Shown here: piece by piece, positions 14,764 through 21,144 of the stretch
How the letters are laid out: each line of letters begins with the position of its first letter
Position numbering within the stretch: the first letter of the stretch is position 1
DNA from: CAZTDD01 sp964612675
Lineage (GTDB): Bacteria > Hinthialibacterota > Hinthialibacteria > Hinthialibacterales > JAKPRU01
NCBI GenBank assembly: GCA_964612675.1
Contig: CAZTDD010000117.1
Span: 1-21,144 of the forward strand
Direction of reading: 5' to 3'
DNA length: 21,144 nt
Notes under the pieces: model-generated
Told to the model about the DNA's origin: nothing
Databases searched by the model: none
The model's input: the letters and a program-made list of their open reading frames with translations, nothing else
Position numbers and translations under genes: made by a program

Positions 14764-15897
14764 TCACCCCAGAATTCGATCGGCCGTTAGCATTCGTTCG
14801 TGAATGCGCAGATCCTTCACACATCGAGCCGTACAATCCGAACAAAGGCGGCACGCGTCCGCGCGTTGATTCGGACTGAGTGCGGCGTATTCTTCGCGTG
14901 CCAAAAGGAAATCGTTGTATCCCTCTGCATACATCAGACACCGAAGCGTTTCACAGATCTGAATTTGACCCCGGCATGTCTGAGTACATTCGCCGCACAA
15001 TCTGCATAACACCGACTCGGTAGCCTTCGCATACGTATCGAGGTCATTGAGATCGGCGGCGCTCAATTTGGTTCCCATTACAGCCGTGTTCTCTTCCAGC
15101 ATCTCGTAGCTCGTTATCCCGGGGACCGCGCATGTCATGTCTTTGTTACTCAGTACCCATCGCAACGCGGCCTGGTGAGGTGTCCCTTTGTCCTCCTCTT
15201 TCATCCGGTAACCGCCCTGTTGCGTTTTCATGGCGATCAGTCCGATACCCGCCTTGTGCGCCTGTTCGATAGCTTTACGAAGCGCGTCGTTATCGGCGTG
15301 CTTGTAATTGTAAACGGTCAACACCGTGTCGTAGAAACCGTCCTCAGCGACCGCCCGGACGACCTCCGCCTCATTGCTATGCGTCGTAACACCTGCAAAT
15401 CGGATCTTCCCCTGCTCTTTCGCTTTTGCAAGGAACTCTTTGATATCCTCATTACCGACTTCTGCAGCCGATTTCAGATCGTGAACCTGATACACATCAA
15501 TCGTGTCGGTTCCCAAGGCTTTGAGGCTCTTGTGCAGACTCTCTTCGACATCTTTTCCCGTCTTGCAGCCGGGATGAGCCTTGGTCCCCACATACACCTC
15601 GTGCCGGTGATCTTTGAGTATTTCGCCGACCAGGTTCTCATTGTTGCCGCGTGTGTAAACACGAGCGGTATCGATGTAGTTGATCCCCTTGTCCAGCGCA
15701 CGAAACAATAGAGCGGAATGCGTAATCCGCATCGCGCCGAATGAAACCGTCGTCACCTTCAGTCCGGTCCGGCCCAAGACACGGTACTCGACAGACTTAT
15801 TTTGACCGGTCGTATCCCCAGCCGCCAAAGCGGTCTGCACGGTCGCGGCCGCCGCGACTCCAACACTGCCTCGGCGTAAAAACTCTCGCCTTTTCAT
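14764..15897 (-). CDS. Tat-exported aldo/keto reductase with C-terminal 2x[4Fe-4S] domain
   Basis: 377 residues. The ATG at 15897 has AAAGGA six bases upstream; the longer frame starts with TTG. The N-terminus RREFLRRGSVGVAAAAT is a twin-arginine signal, so the protein is exported folded with cofactors. The AKR catalytic tetrad is complete: D76, Y81, K106 and H139 (IDTARVY, VGTKA, YQVHDL). After the barrel come two cysteine clusters, CRLCGECTQTC and CRLCSDCTARC, each CxxCxxCxxxC as in ferredoxins, plus two extra cysteines between them. Such AKR-ferredoxin fusions are widespread in planctomycete-like bacteria but their substrates are unknown; electron transfer from the barrel to a periplasmic acceptor is an inference. 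First gene of the unit with the DUF6599 protein. Confidence 0.9.
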   Translation of the reverse strand: MKRREFLRRGSVGVAAAATVQTALAAGDTTGQNKSVEYRVLGRTGLKVTTVSFGAMRITHSALLFRALDKGINYIDTARVYTRGNNENLVGEILKDHRHEVYVGTKAHPGCKTGKDVEESLHKSLKALGTDTIDVYQVHDLKSAAEVGNEDIKEFLAKAKEQGKIRFAGVTTHSNEAEVVRAVAEDGFYDTVLTVYNYKHADNDALRKAIEQAHKAGIGLIAMKTQQGGYRMKEEDKGTPHQAALRWVLSNKDMTCAVPGITSYEMLEENTAVMGTKLSAADLNDLDTYAKATESVLCRLCGECTQTCRGQIQICETLRCLMYAEGYNDFLLAREEYAALSPNQRADACRLCSDCTARCVKDLRIHERMLTADRILG

Positions 15898-15950
15898 AAA
15901 GAATCCTTTCAATTCGGAAGGAATAGTGGCTTTGAGACGCTTCGGATTTT

Positions 15951-15978
15951 AGTATAACCGCCTAGAGGCCGGGTGCAA
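15951..15978 (-). promoter_or_regulatory. Candidate promoter for the aldo/keto reductase unit
   Basis: On the minus strand TTGCAC (15978-15973) and TATACT (15956-15951) are 16 bases apart, leaving a leader of about 45 bases before the ATG. The -10 matches consensus at five of six positions. The -35 is weak but has the same TTGCA start and spacing as the candidate upstream of rudS. Confidence 0.45.
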
Positions 15979-16029
15979 CGGCGAACCCATCTTCGCTCGG
16001 CCTCAGCATAAACAGGAAGATTTAACTTC

Positions 16030-16056
16030 TTTACGACGGGACAATCATGCTATAGT
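16030..16056 (+). promoter_or_regulatory. Candidate promoter for the zinc-finger-like membrane protein
   Basis: TTTACG (16030-16035) and TATAGT (16051-16056) lie about 70 bp upstream of the ATG at 16126. Both elements are close to sigma-70 consensus, but the 15-base spacing is short. Confidence 0.3.
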
Positions 16057-16125
16057 AATGTTCATTCGTGATGTACAGCCTCTGTATAACCTTTCCGTAT
16101 GTTTTGAAAGCGATGGAGGTCTGCG

Positions 16126-16686
16126 ATGTCCGGTGAGGTTAAGTTTGCAATTGTTTTAGACCTTGTACGCTGTATCCTGCTGTTGCTTCCCCTCGTTTAT
16201 GTCTTTTTCTGCGGACCGATAGCGCTCCGCCGGTATCAAGTCTTAATGATAATTGGTGGGACTTTGATCTTCTGGGGAGGATTTCTCGACCTCACCGATG
16301 AAATACCGTCTCTGAACACTGTCCCCGTATTTGGTGAAGCATCGCCTTATCACGAGCACATAAAAGATACGTTTGGTTATATTCCCGGTTTAATTCTCTT
16401 CGCATCCGGCTTAATTTTGAACACCCGTGAACTGCGCAGGTTGGACCGAATGAAAATCGATGCCTACGAGCGCATGCTCCCCATGTGCTGCGGATGCGAG
16501 AAGATTCGACTTCCCGACAGTGCGGACAAACACGAGATTTGGTGTACGCTGGAAGAGTACATGCGTGAGCACAATACGGTAGAGTTTACGCACACGTTCT
16601 GCCCGGAATGTCTGGCAAAACAGTATGAGAGAATGAAAGCGCAACAACGGTTGCAAGAGGGAAAGGTCGCCTTAACCCGCAGCTGA
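16126..16686 (+). CDS. Membrane protein with C-terminal zinc-finger-like sensor-tail motif
   Basis: 186 residues; GGAGG six bases before the ATG. Three hydrophobic segments (about 8-30, 37-55 and 84-101) form a small membrane domain. A cytoplasmic linker (RELRRLDRMKIDAYERM) leads to MLPMCCGCEKIRL (C121, C122, C124), then WCTLEEYMREHNTVEFTHTFCPEC (C159, C162). This C-terminal pattern, CxxCKKIR followed by W...EY/I...H....FSHxxCPxC, is familiar as a module attached to PAS or response-regulator domains in many sensor proteins, where its function is unresolved; paired CxxC motifs suggest zinc binding. Here it is fused to a membrane domain with no kinase or cyclase domain. It converges on the DUF2723 gene with a 16-bp gap. 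Confidence 0.75.
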   Translation: MSGEVKFAIVLDLVRCILLLLPLVYVFFCGPIALRRYQVLMIIGGTLIFWGGFLDLTDEIPSLNTVPVFGEASPYHEHIKDTFGYIPGLILFASGLILNTRELRRLDRMKIDAYERMLPMCCGCEKIRLPDSADKHEIWCTLEEYMREHNTVEFTHTFCPECLAKQYERMKAQQRLQEGKVALTRS

Positions 16687-16702
16687 ATGTCAATTCACTT
16701 GT

Positions 16703-18748
16703 CTATTGGCGAATTTGAGAAAGCAGTTTCCGTGCTTTGATGTTCTCGGGATCGATCTGCAAAAGCTCATACAGCGCGTCCCTCGCCGCAGCCCTTTCTC
16801 CCGTTTCGATATAAATCCTTGCCAATAGCAATCGTGAAGCCTCGCTGGTCGAATCCAAACGCCTCGCGCGTTCCCAGTCCGAAATCGCTTCATCAATTTC
16901 GCCCTGTGCGAGGTTCATACGTCCACGAAGCACGTACGCGGGTGCATGAAAAGGCGCTGTTTTCAAGGCGGTGGCGATGTGGACCCGCGCATCGTCAAAT
17001 GCTCTCTCATCCAATGCCAAATCCGCCATTCGCAGGTGAGCTTCCACTTTGAAGGGATTCCATTCCAAGGCTTTTTCATAAAGCGCTTTTGCTTTATGTT
17101 TCTGCCCGTGTTCCTGCAGGATCAGTGCCACATCAACGAGATGCGTGCCGATCATCAGACCGTCCGGGGTCTCCGGATTCTCTATCGAACGACGCTGAAC
17201 ATAGTCCTGAAAATCCCGGAAGATTTCGTTCAACTCTTCCACGGCGGAGATAGGAACTGAGTCAAGCGGCTCATCGTGGATAATCATCCATAAGGGCGTA
17301 GGCTCCATACGCTTTCGCAGGCGCCATGTTCCCGGAACCAGGTCGGTTAAAATAACCGTCCCTTCCCCTCGAATGTTCTCGATATAGGAGACCGGGGTTC
17401 TGCCGGAACGCGGGACGTAGCGGTCAACCCGGATGTCAGCAGGAAGACGTCGTACCGCTCCGGCGTAATCCAACGCATACGAGGTGGCATCTTTGAACGG
17501 AACGATCCGAACATCCGAGGGAATATCCGCCAGCAGAACGCGAAGATACTTCTCGGGGACGGAATTTCCCGCCTGAGAAACCTTAGGACCGTTTGAGGTC
17601 GTTGTCAGGCCAAGTAGAGACATTGCAACCAGAAGAGTAAGCGCCGGAAAACGGGGAAGGAATCTCGCAATGGAAATCGACATCAATCCCGCGAGAAACA
17701 GATAGGAAATCAGGACAAAGGGTTTGAAATCGGTACGCTGACTCGCACTCAAAAGGCCCGTCAACAAAAGAACGGCGAGAGGGCCGGTCAATGCGAAGGC
17801 CGCCAACCAGAGATCGGAGAAAGAAGGTTTCCAACGTCTCAGTACAATCAATCCGACGAGGAGTACCAAAACCCCCAGGATCCCCCATTGCTCGACGACA
17901 CTGGTGAAATAGCGTTTGAACATCCATCCGAGGGCGGCGTAGCGATCCCAGTCGAGACCACCATACTCACTACGCAGCAAATGACTCACGGCGTCGGAGA
18001 CTGAGCGAATCCGCCCCCAGTCCTGCCAGGGGTTCGCTGTCCCCCGCAAATAGATATAGGCTCCCGGCGAGACGCCAAGGACAAACAGAAAGAGGTTGTT
18101 CAGCCCCTGCGATACGGAAGGCAGGCCTCGTTTCAAACCGAACCACACACAAATCGGTATAAGCACAGCCGACCCGGGATGTGCAATCAGCGCCAACCCC
18201 ATCACCAGAGAAACCAGGTCGAAGCGTCCTCTTTCCAGAGCCAATAACAACCCTACAACGAGCGCAATCTGTAGAGCATAAACCTCGGTAACCACACATT
18301 GCGACCACCACGCTTCGGAAAATGCAAAAAGCAAAGCCGCCGCTAACGCCGAGACGCTCGACACCGGATCGGGAACGGAAAGCCGACGCAAAACCCGCTT
18401 CAGTAGAAGACAAAAGAGGGAAACCGCAAACGCTCCGCACAAAGCGCAGAACAGATTCATGCGCCATGCGATGTCGCCCGGGATGGGCAATGCCAAAAAC
18501 AGTCTCCCAGTCAGCACAAAGAGGCTGTAGCCGGGTGGATGTACAATTCCCAACGTGGCCGCTCCCGCAATCAGCTCTCCACTGTCTCCCAGCGCAAAGC
18601 CGGGCGCTAAAGTAAAAATGTAAACAGCAAACGGAATCAGGAATGCCAGCCAATAAACAGCGGGTAAAGGAAGACCGTACCGCTCTCTGCGCACAAGGCC
18701 CTTCCGCTCAGGAGATGATAGTGTAGTGCCCTTTTCTAGCTGTGCCAT
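16703..18748 (-). CDS. DUF2723 (GT-C-like) membrane protein with C-terminal TPRs
   Basis: 681 residues from the ATG at 18748 (MAQLEKG). The frame stays open to 18901, but those extra 51 residues are partly encoded by the palindromic repeat at 18829-18906 and are not believable. TM1 (about 28-45) is followed by the DUF2723 signature LGDSGELIAGAATLGIVHPPGYSLF, with the Asp/Glu typical of GT-C-fold lipid-linked glycosyltransferases, and about ten more membrane segments to about residue 410. A soluble domain follows, and the last 140 residues are tetratricopeptide repeats (ALYEKALEWNPFKVEAHLRMA, AISDWERARRLDSTSEA). DUF2723 proteins are thought to glycosylate exported proteins or act in cell-surface biogenesis; no specific acceptor can be named. 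Confidence 0.82.
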   Translation of the reverse strand: MAQLEKGTTLSSPERKGLVRRERYGLPLPAVYWLAFLIPFAVYIFTLAPGFALGDSGELIAGAATLGIVHPPGYSLFVLTGRLFLALPIPGDIAWRMNLFCALCGAFAVSLFCLLLKRVLRRLSVPDPVSSVSALAAALLFAFSEAWWSQCVVTEVYALQIALVVGLLLALERGRFDLVSLVMGLALIAHPGSAVLIPICVWFGLKRGLPSVSQGLNNLFLFVLGVSPGAYIYLRGTANPWQDWGRIRSVSDAVSHLLRSEYGGLDWDRYAALGWMFKRYFTSVVEQWGILGVLVLLVGLIVLRRWKPSFSDLWLAAFALTGPLAVLLLTGLLSASQRTDFKPFVLISYLFLAGLMSISIARFLPRFPALTLLVAMSLLGLTTTSNGPKVSQAGNSVPEKYLRVLLADIPSDVRIVPFKDATSYALDYAGAVRRLPADIRVDRYVPRSGRTPVSYIENIRGEGTVILTDLVPGTWRLRKRMEPTPLWMIIHDEPLDSVPISAVEELNEIFRDFQDYVQRRSIENPETPDGLMIGTHLVDVALILQEHGQKHKAKALYEKALEWNPFKVEAHLRMADLALDERAFDDARVHIATALKTAPFHAPAYVLRGRMNLAQGEIDEAISDWERARRLDSTSEASRLLLARIYIETGERAAARDALYELLQIDPENIKARKLLSQIRQ

Positions 18749-18828
18749 GTTCGTGGCTCTTGCAGCCGTTATCGCGAGCCTGTGACCGTCGATGCCGGCG
18801 ATTTGAGAAAGAAAACAGGATCCATTTC

Positions 18829-18906
18829 CGTCATGGCGAGTGACGCGCGGCCATCTCGCCGTTGTCTCTCGGACAATGAGATTGCTTCGCTTCGCTCGCA
18901 ATGACG
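18829..18906. repeat. Palindromic intergenic repeat ('CERSEAIS' type)
   Basis: Arms of 28 bases (18830-18857 and 18878-18905) are inverted copies around a 20-base centre. The right arm matches the widespread form ending in GCTTCGCTCGCAATGAC, while the left arm is diverged internally. The outer 12 bases agree with one mismatch and the inner ATCTC/GAGAT ends agree. Read in one minus-strand frame it gives the notorious spurious peptide CERSEAIS...ASLAMT. It occupies the 207-bp gap between the MFS and DUF2723 genes. Copies of this family occur in many unrelated bacterial genomes and behave like a non-autonomous mobile repeat. Confidence 0.85.
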
Positions 18907-18955
18907 ATAAGTAGTGGTGTTCATAAGACAGTATGTTATCTCCATGTTCTCAGCC

Positions 18956-20233
18956 TCAGGCCAAAACATCCGAGTTCGCTCGAATTTTCTCCTCAGGATG
19001 AAACGCAATCAATAGAAAACAAAGTCCCACCGCAGCCACCATCGCCGCAATCGCAAATGTGACAAATATCCCCACCACGTCAAATAGGTAGCCTGACGCC
19101 GTACACCCGACGGCCGTGCCGAATCCGACAGCCGTCGCAGCGAGAATGGTCTGGCCGCTCGAACGAAGTTGTGGGGGCAGCGAATCGTTTACAAACGTGA
19201 CCGCCCCGAGGTGGTTCGCTCCGAAGGTAAGACTATGCAGCAACTGCGACAGAATAATGATCCATAAAGGAGGCGCTGCCGAGAGGATACCGAGGCGCAA
19301 AACAACCGCAATTTGGCTGATCACCAAAAGTCCCTTCACACCGAGACGGTGACTGAAACGATCGGAATACATGAAGAAGAATAATTCCGACAACGGCCCA
19401 AGAGCCCAAATCAGACCGATACCGTACAACGGTACATCCAACTTCCTCAAGTAGATACTCTGAAAAACATACAGAGAGATGATTGTCACTCGGTTAAAGA
19501 AAATTCCACCGATGAACACCACAAACTGTCGGTTCCGTAACAGTCGGAGGCCTCGGAAATACTGCCCCCGCTGCAAACGGGAGGGCAGACGTGGGATTTT
19601 GCGAAGGTTCCACAAAGCAAGGGGAATGACCACGCACCATACGACGAAGATTGCATGAATGTAGGGGGCAAAGAAGAAGATGAGAGACAGGACCGCCAAG
19701 GTACAATCGAACCCCATACTGCCCCAGAAACGGATTCTTCCATAATCGCCTCCGTACTCAGCGATCCCGGCGAAAATCTGGGCGTCATTGAGGGGCACCA
19801 TCGGACAAATAAAGAATGAAAAAACCAGAATGAACGGCAGATAAAACAGGAACGTATCTCCGAAGGCGCAGGGGAATAAAGCCACTCCCGCAACGCCTAT
19901 ACAGGTCGCCATCACACGGCGCGGATCCCTTGCCCGATCCGATACATAGCCCCAAACAGGAGGCAATACGATCACCGACAACGGAATCATGGCGGACAAA
20001 ATACCGATTTCCGTGCCGGTCAGTCCCTGCTCGTAATAGTAGAGGCCCAGGTAAGGTGCCCAGACGCCGAGGATCGCAAAGACAAAAAAGGTGAATATTT
20101 TGATGGAGCGAACATCTCGGTCCGCTTCGGAGACGTCATTCTCGGGATACATGGAATTGATGGTCCCAGTGCTCACGGCGAAACAAGACAGTGTAACGAC
20201 CCCGCCGATGATAGCGTAGGGTGTACGGCACAT
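18956..20233 (-). CDS. MFS transporter, MFS_1_like family
   Basis: 425 residues, about 12 membrane segments. The pattern SIKIFTFFVFAILGVWAPYLGLYYYEQGLTGTEIGIL is a typical first helix and loop of MFS_1_like carriers (the group of LacY-like, nucleoside and phenylpropionate proton symporters). WGYVSDRARDPRRVMA is the conserved cytoplasmic loop, and the second half includes FFMYSDRFSHRLGVKGLL. The start is uncertain: the ATG at 20233 has GAGG four bases upstream but adds a hydrophobic stretch before the usual first helix, while an in-frame ATG at 20152 (MYPENDVSEADRD) gives a more normal N-terminus with a poor ribosome binding site. A sugar or nucleoside substrate is possible but cannot be read from the sequence. 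It is divergent from the DUF1080 gene. Confidence 0.85.
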   Translation of the reverse strand: MCRTPYAIIGGVVTLSCFAVSTGTINSMYPENDVSEADRDVRSIKIFTFFVFAILGVWAPYLGLYYYEQGLTGTEIGILSAMIPLSVIVLPPVWGYVSDRARDPRRVMATCIGVAGVALFPCAFGDTFLFYLPFILVFSFFICPMVPLNDAQIFAGIAEYGGDYGRIRFWGSMGFDCTLAVLSLIFFFAPYIHAIFVVWCVVIPLALWNLRKIPRLPSRLQRGQYFRGLRLLRNRQFVVFIGGIFFNRVTIISLYVFQSIYLRKLDVPLYGIGLIWALGPLSELFFFMYSDRFSHRLGVKGLLVISQIAVVLRLGILSAAPPLWIIILSQLLHSLTFGANHLGAVTFVNDSLPPQLRSSGQTILAATAVGFGTAVGCTASGYLFDVVGIFVTFAIAAMVAAVGLCFLLIAFHPEEKIRANSDVLA

Positions 20234-20299
20234 CTCTCCTCTGCAGACCCGCTGATGTAGTAGAATGAAACAACGAAAACAGCGTAAGGAGTATCACGA

Positions 20300-20971
20300 A
20301 TGGATAGATTCACCCCCCTCTTCCCCGTTATCTTAAGAAACTGCGTTCTTGTAGCGGCGGTACTTATTTTTCTCGCCGCTCCGCACGCTATTGCCCAAAC
20401 GGATGATCCGGGATTTGTACCTTTGTTCAACGGAGAGAACCTGGAAGGATGGGAAATCGTAGGTCCGGCGAACGACGCCTTCACCGTCGAAGACGGTGTC
20501 TTGGCCTGTACAAAACCCGACGGGCAATGGATTCGCACAACAGAGCGCTACGAGGATTTCGTGTTGCGCTTGGAATACAAAATCTCCGAAGGCGGCAACA
20601 GCGGTATTTTCATCCGGTCGACACGCTACGGAAATCCAGCCTATACCGGTATGGAAGTCCAGATCTTGGATGACGCGGGAAAAGAACCCGACGTTCACTC
20701 GTCGGGAGCTTTATACGGGGCCGTCGCCCCCGAACAGAATGCCGCAAAACCCGCCGGCGAGTGGAATGAAATCGAGATCACTTGCGACGGAAGCCGGATT
20801 GCTGTCGTACTGAATGGCGTCCTTCTCTACGAAATCGACATCAACGATTATGCGGCGCCGCTGGAGGGTCGGACACCGCTAAAGGAACGTGTGCGAAAAG
20901 GGTATATCGGCTTCCAGGATTATGGCGACCCTGTTTGGTTTCGAAATATTCGAATCAAAGTATTCGAGTAA
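20300..20971 (+). CDS. Secreted DUF1080 (3-keto-disaccharide hydrolase-type) protein
   Basis: 223 residues; AAGGAG about nine bases before the ATG. A signal peptide (hydrophobic core VLVAAVLIFLAAPHAIA) is followed by one DUF1080 domain of jelly-roll type: FVPLFNGENLEGWEI, FTVEDGVLAC, FVLRLEYKISEGGNSGIFIRS, YTGMEVQILDD, SSGALYGAVAP and GYIGFQDYGDPVWFRNIRI. Some DUF1080 members hydrolyse or eliminate 3-keto-glucosides, working with 3-ketosugar-forming oxidoreductases. None of the classical GFO/IDH dehydrogenases is present here, so the partner, if any, lies elsewhere. Hairpin repeat copy 3 begins about 30 bp after the stop and could act as a transcript end or stabiliser. Confidence 0.9.
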   Translation: MDRFTPLFPVILRNCVLVAAVLIFLAAPHAIAQTDDPGFVPLFNGENLEGWEIVGPANDAFTVEDGVLACTKPDGQWIRTTERYEDFVLRLEYKISEGGNSGIFIRSTRYGNPAYTGMEVQILDDAGKEPDVHSSGALYGAVAPEQNAAKPAGEWNEIEITCDGSRIAVVLNGVLLYEIDINDYAAPLEGRTPLKERVRKGYIGFQDYGDPVWFRNIRIKVFE

Positions 20972-20999
20972 ACGCGGCAGGCTGCCCCTCTACCTCTGA

Positions 21000-21115
21000 C
21001 GGGTTCGGAAAAAGTCGGAAGTTGGCATCGGAAGTTCCCTCTCCCCCCGGGAGAGGGTTAGGGTGAGGGGCGATCATTGCATTGGATTCGCGTATTATGA
21101 TTATCTTGTGTATTC
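21000..21115 (+). repeat. Extended hairpin repeat, copy 3
   Basis: A 9-bp perfect stem (21037-21045 with 21049-21057, loop CCC) with the tail TTAGGGTGAGGGG. The flanks align with copy 1 (61-177) in the same orientation without gaps apart from one base in the stem-loop; shared blocks are AAAAAGTC upstream and TGTGTATTC exactly 50 bases after the stem. It lies between the DUF1080 stop and the window end; no gene is supported in 20972-21144, although an ATG at 21130 could open one that leaves the window. Confidence 0.75.
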
Positions 21116-21144
21116 GCCAGAGACAGCAAATGAATCAACGGCAA

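Noticed and set aside
17970..18653. 227-codon minus-strand open frame
   Set aside because: It is a frame-shifted shadow within the membrane region of the DUF2723 gene, rich in Cys and Arg.
18749..18901. 51-residue N-terminal extension of the DUF2723 protein
   Set aside because: Much of it is repeat sequence, and the ATG at 18748 gives a normal cytoplasmic N-terminus before the first membrane helix.
18769..19008. 79-codon minus-strand open frame containing CERSEAIS
   Set aside because: It is the translation of the palindromic repeat plus the end of the MFS gene; this peptide is a known annotation artefact.
21077..21106. TTGCAT with TTATCT 18 bases on, as a promoter for a gene leaving the window
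   Set aside because: It lies within the flank of repeat copy 3, the -10 is poor, and no coding evidence follows beyond five codons.

Overview
The window carries 14 convincing protein-coding genes, no recognisable RNA genes and no CRISPR array. The mix points to a heterotrophic Gram-negative bacterium from the planctomycete/Hydrogenedentota-like part of the tree. That mix is secreted glycosidases, a Tat-exported ferredoxin-type aldo/keto reductase beside a DUF6599 protein, a DUF1080 protein, a DUF2723 membrane protein with TPRs, and a lone type IV pilin-like protein ending in a 'VGDI..GP' tail. This placement is an inference from gene content; no marker gene is present to prove it.

Layout. 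1-417 is non-coding and holds two hairpin repeats. 418-1863 (+) is a secreted GH29 alpha-L-fucosidase-like protein that has lost two active-site histidines. Abutting it stop-to-stop is a minus-strand pair: an HpcH/HpaI-type aldolase (5185-4367) translationally coupled to an 830-residue secreted putative glycoside hydrolase (4356-1864). A roughly 260-bp divergent spacer leads to 5445-6416 (+), a TudS-DUF1722 fusion of the RudS tRNA 4-thiouridine desulfidase type. It overlaps tail-to-tail with a class II CPD photolyase (7783-6407, minus). Upstream of the photolyase on the minus strand come a canonical GH29 fucosidase (9181-7829), a BNR_4 beta-propeller (10527-9178, GTGA overlap) and a GH95-like (alpha/alpha)6 enzyme (12879-10579), which look like one transcription unit. 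Further right on the minus strand are a pilin-like protein (13594-13049) and a two-gene unit of Tat aldo/keto reductase plus DUF6599 (15897-13699). A small membrane protein with a zinc-finger-like tail (16126-16686, +) faces a DUF2723/TPR membrane protein (18748-16703, minus). An MFS transporter (20233-18956, minus) and a divergent DUF1080 lipid-free secreted protein (20300-20971, +) close the window.

How it may work together. The two GH29 proteins, the GH95-like enzyme, the BNR_4 protein and the 830-residue hydrolase are all predicted to be exported, and would trim deoxy-sugar (fucose/rhamnose)-bearing glycans. The HpaI-type aldolase is the kind of enzyme that splits 2-keto-3-deoxy sugar acids, and the MFS carrier could import a product. 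No sulfatase, SusCD pair, fucose isomerase, dehydrogenase or dehydratase is visible, so any pathway is incomplete here. RudS plus photolyase form a separate light/UV-related module embedded in the glycan genes.

Repeats. Three copies of a CCCTCTCCC/GGGAGAGGG hairpin repeat lie at the two ends of the window; two of them share flanking similarity extending about 115 bp. A second, unrelated palindromic repeat of the kind that gives spurious 'CERSEAIS' translations sits between the MFS and DUF2723 genes and falsely extends the latter's reading frame.
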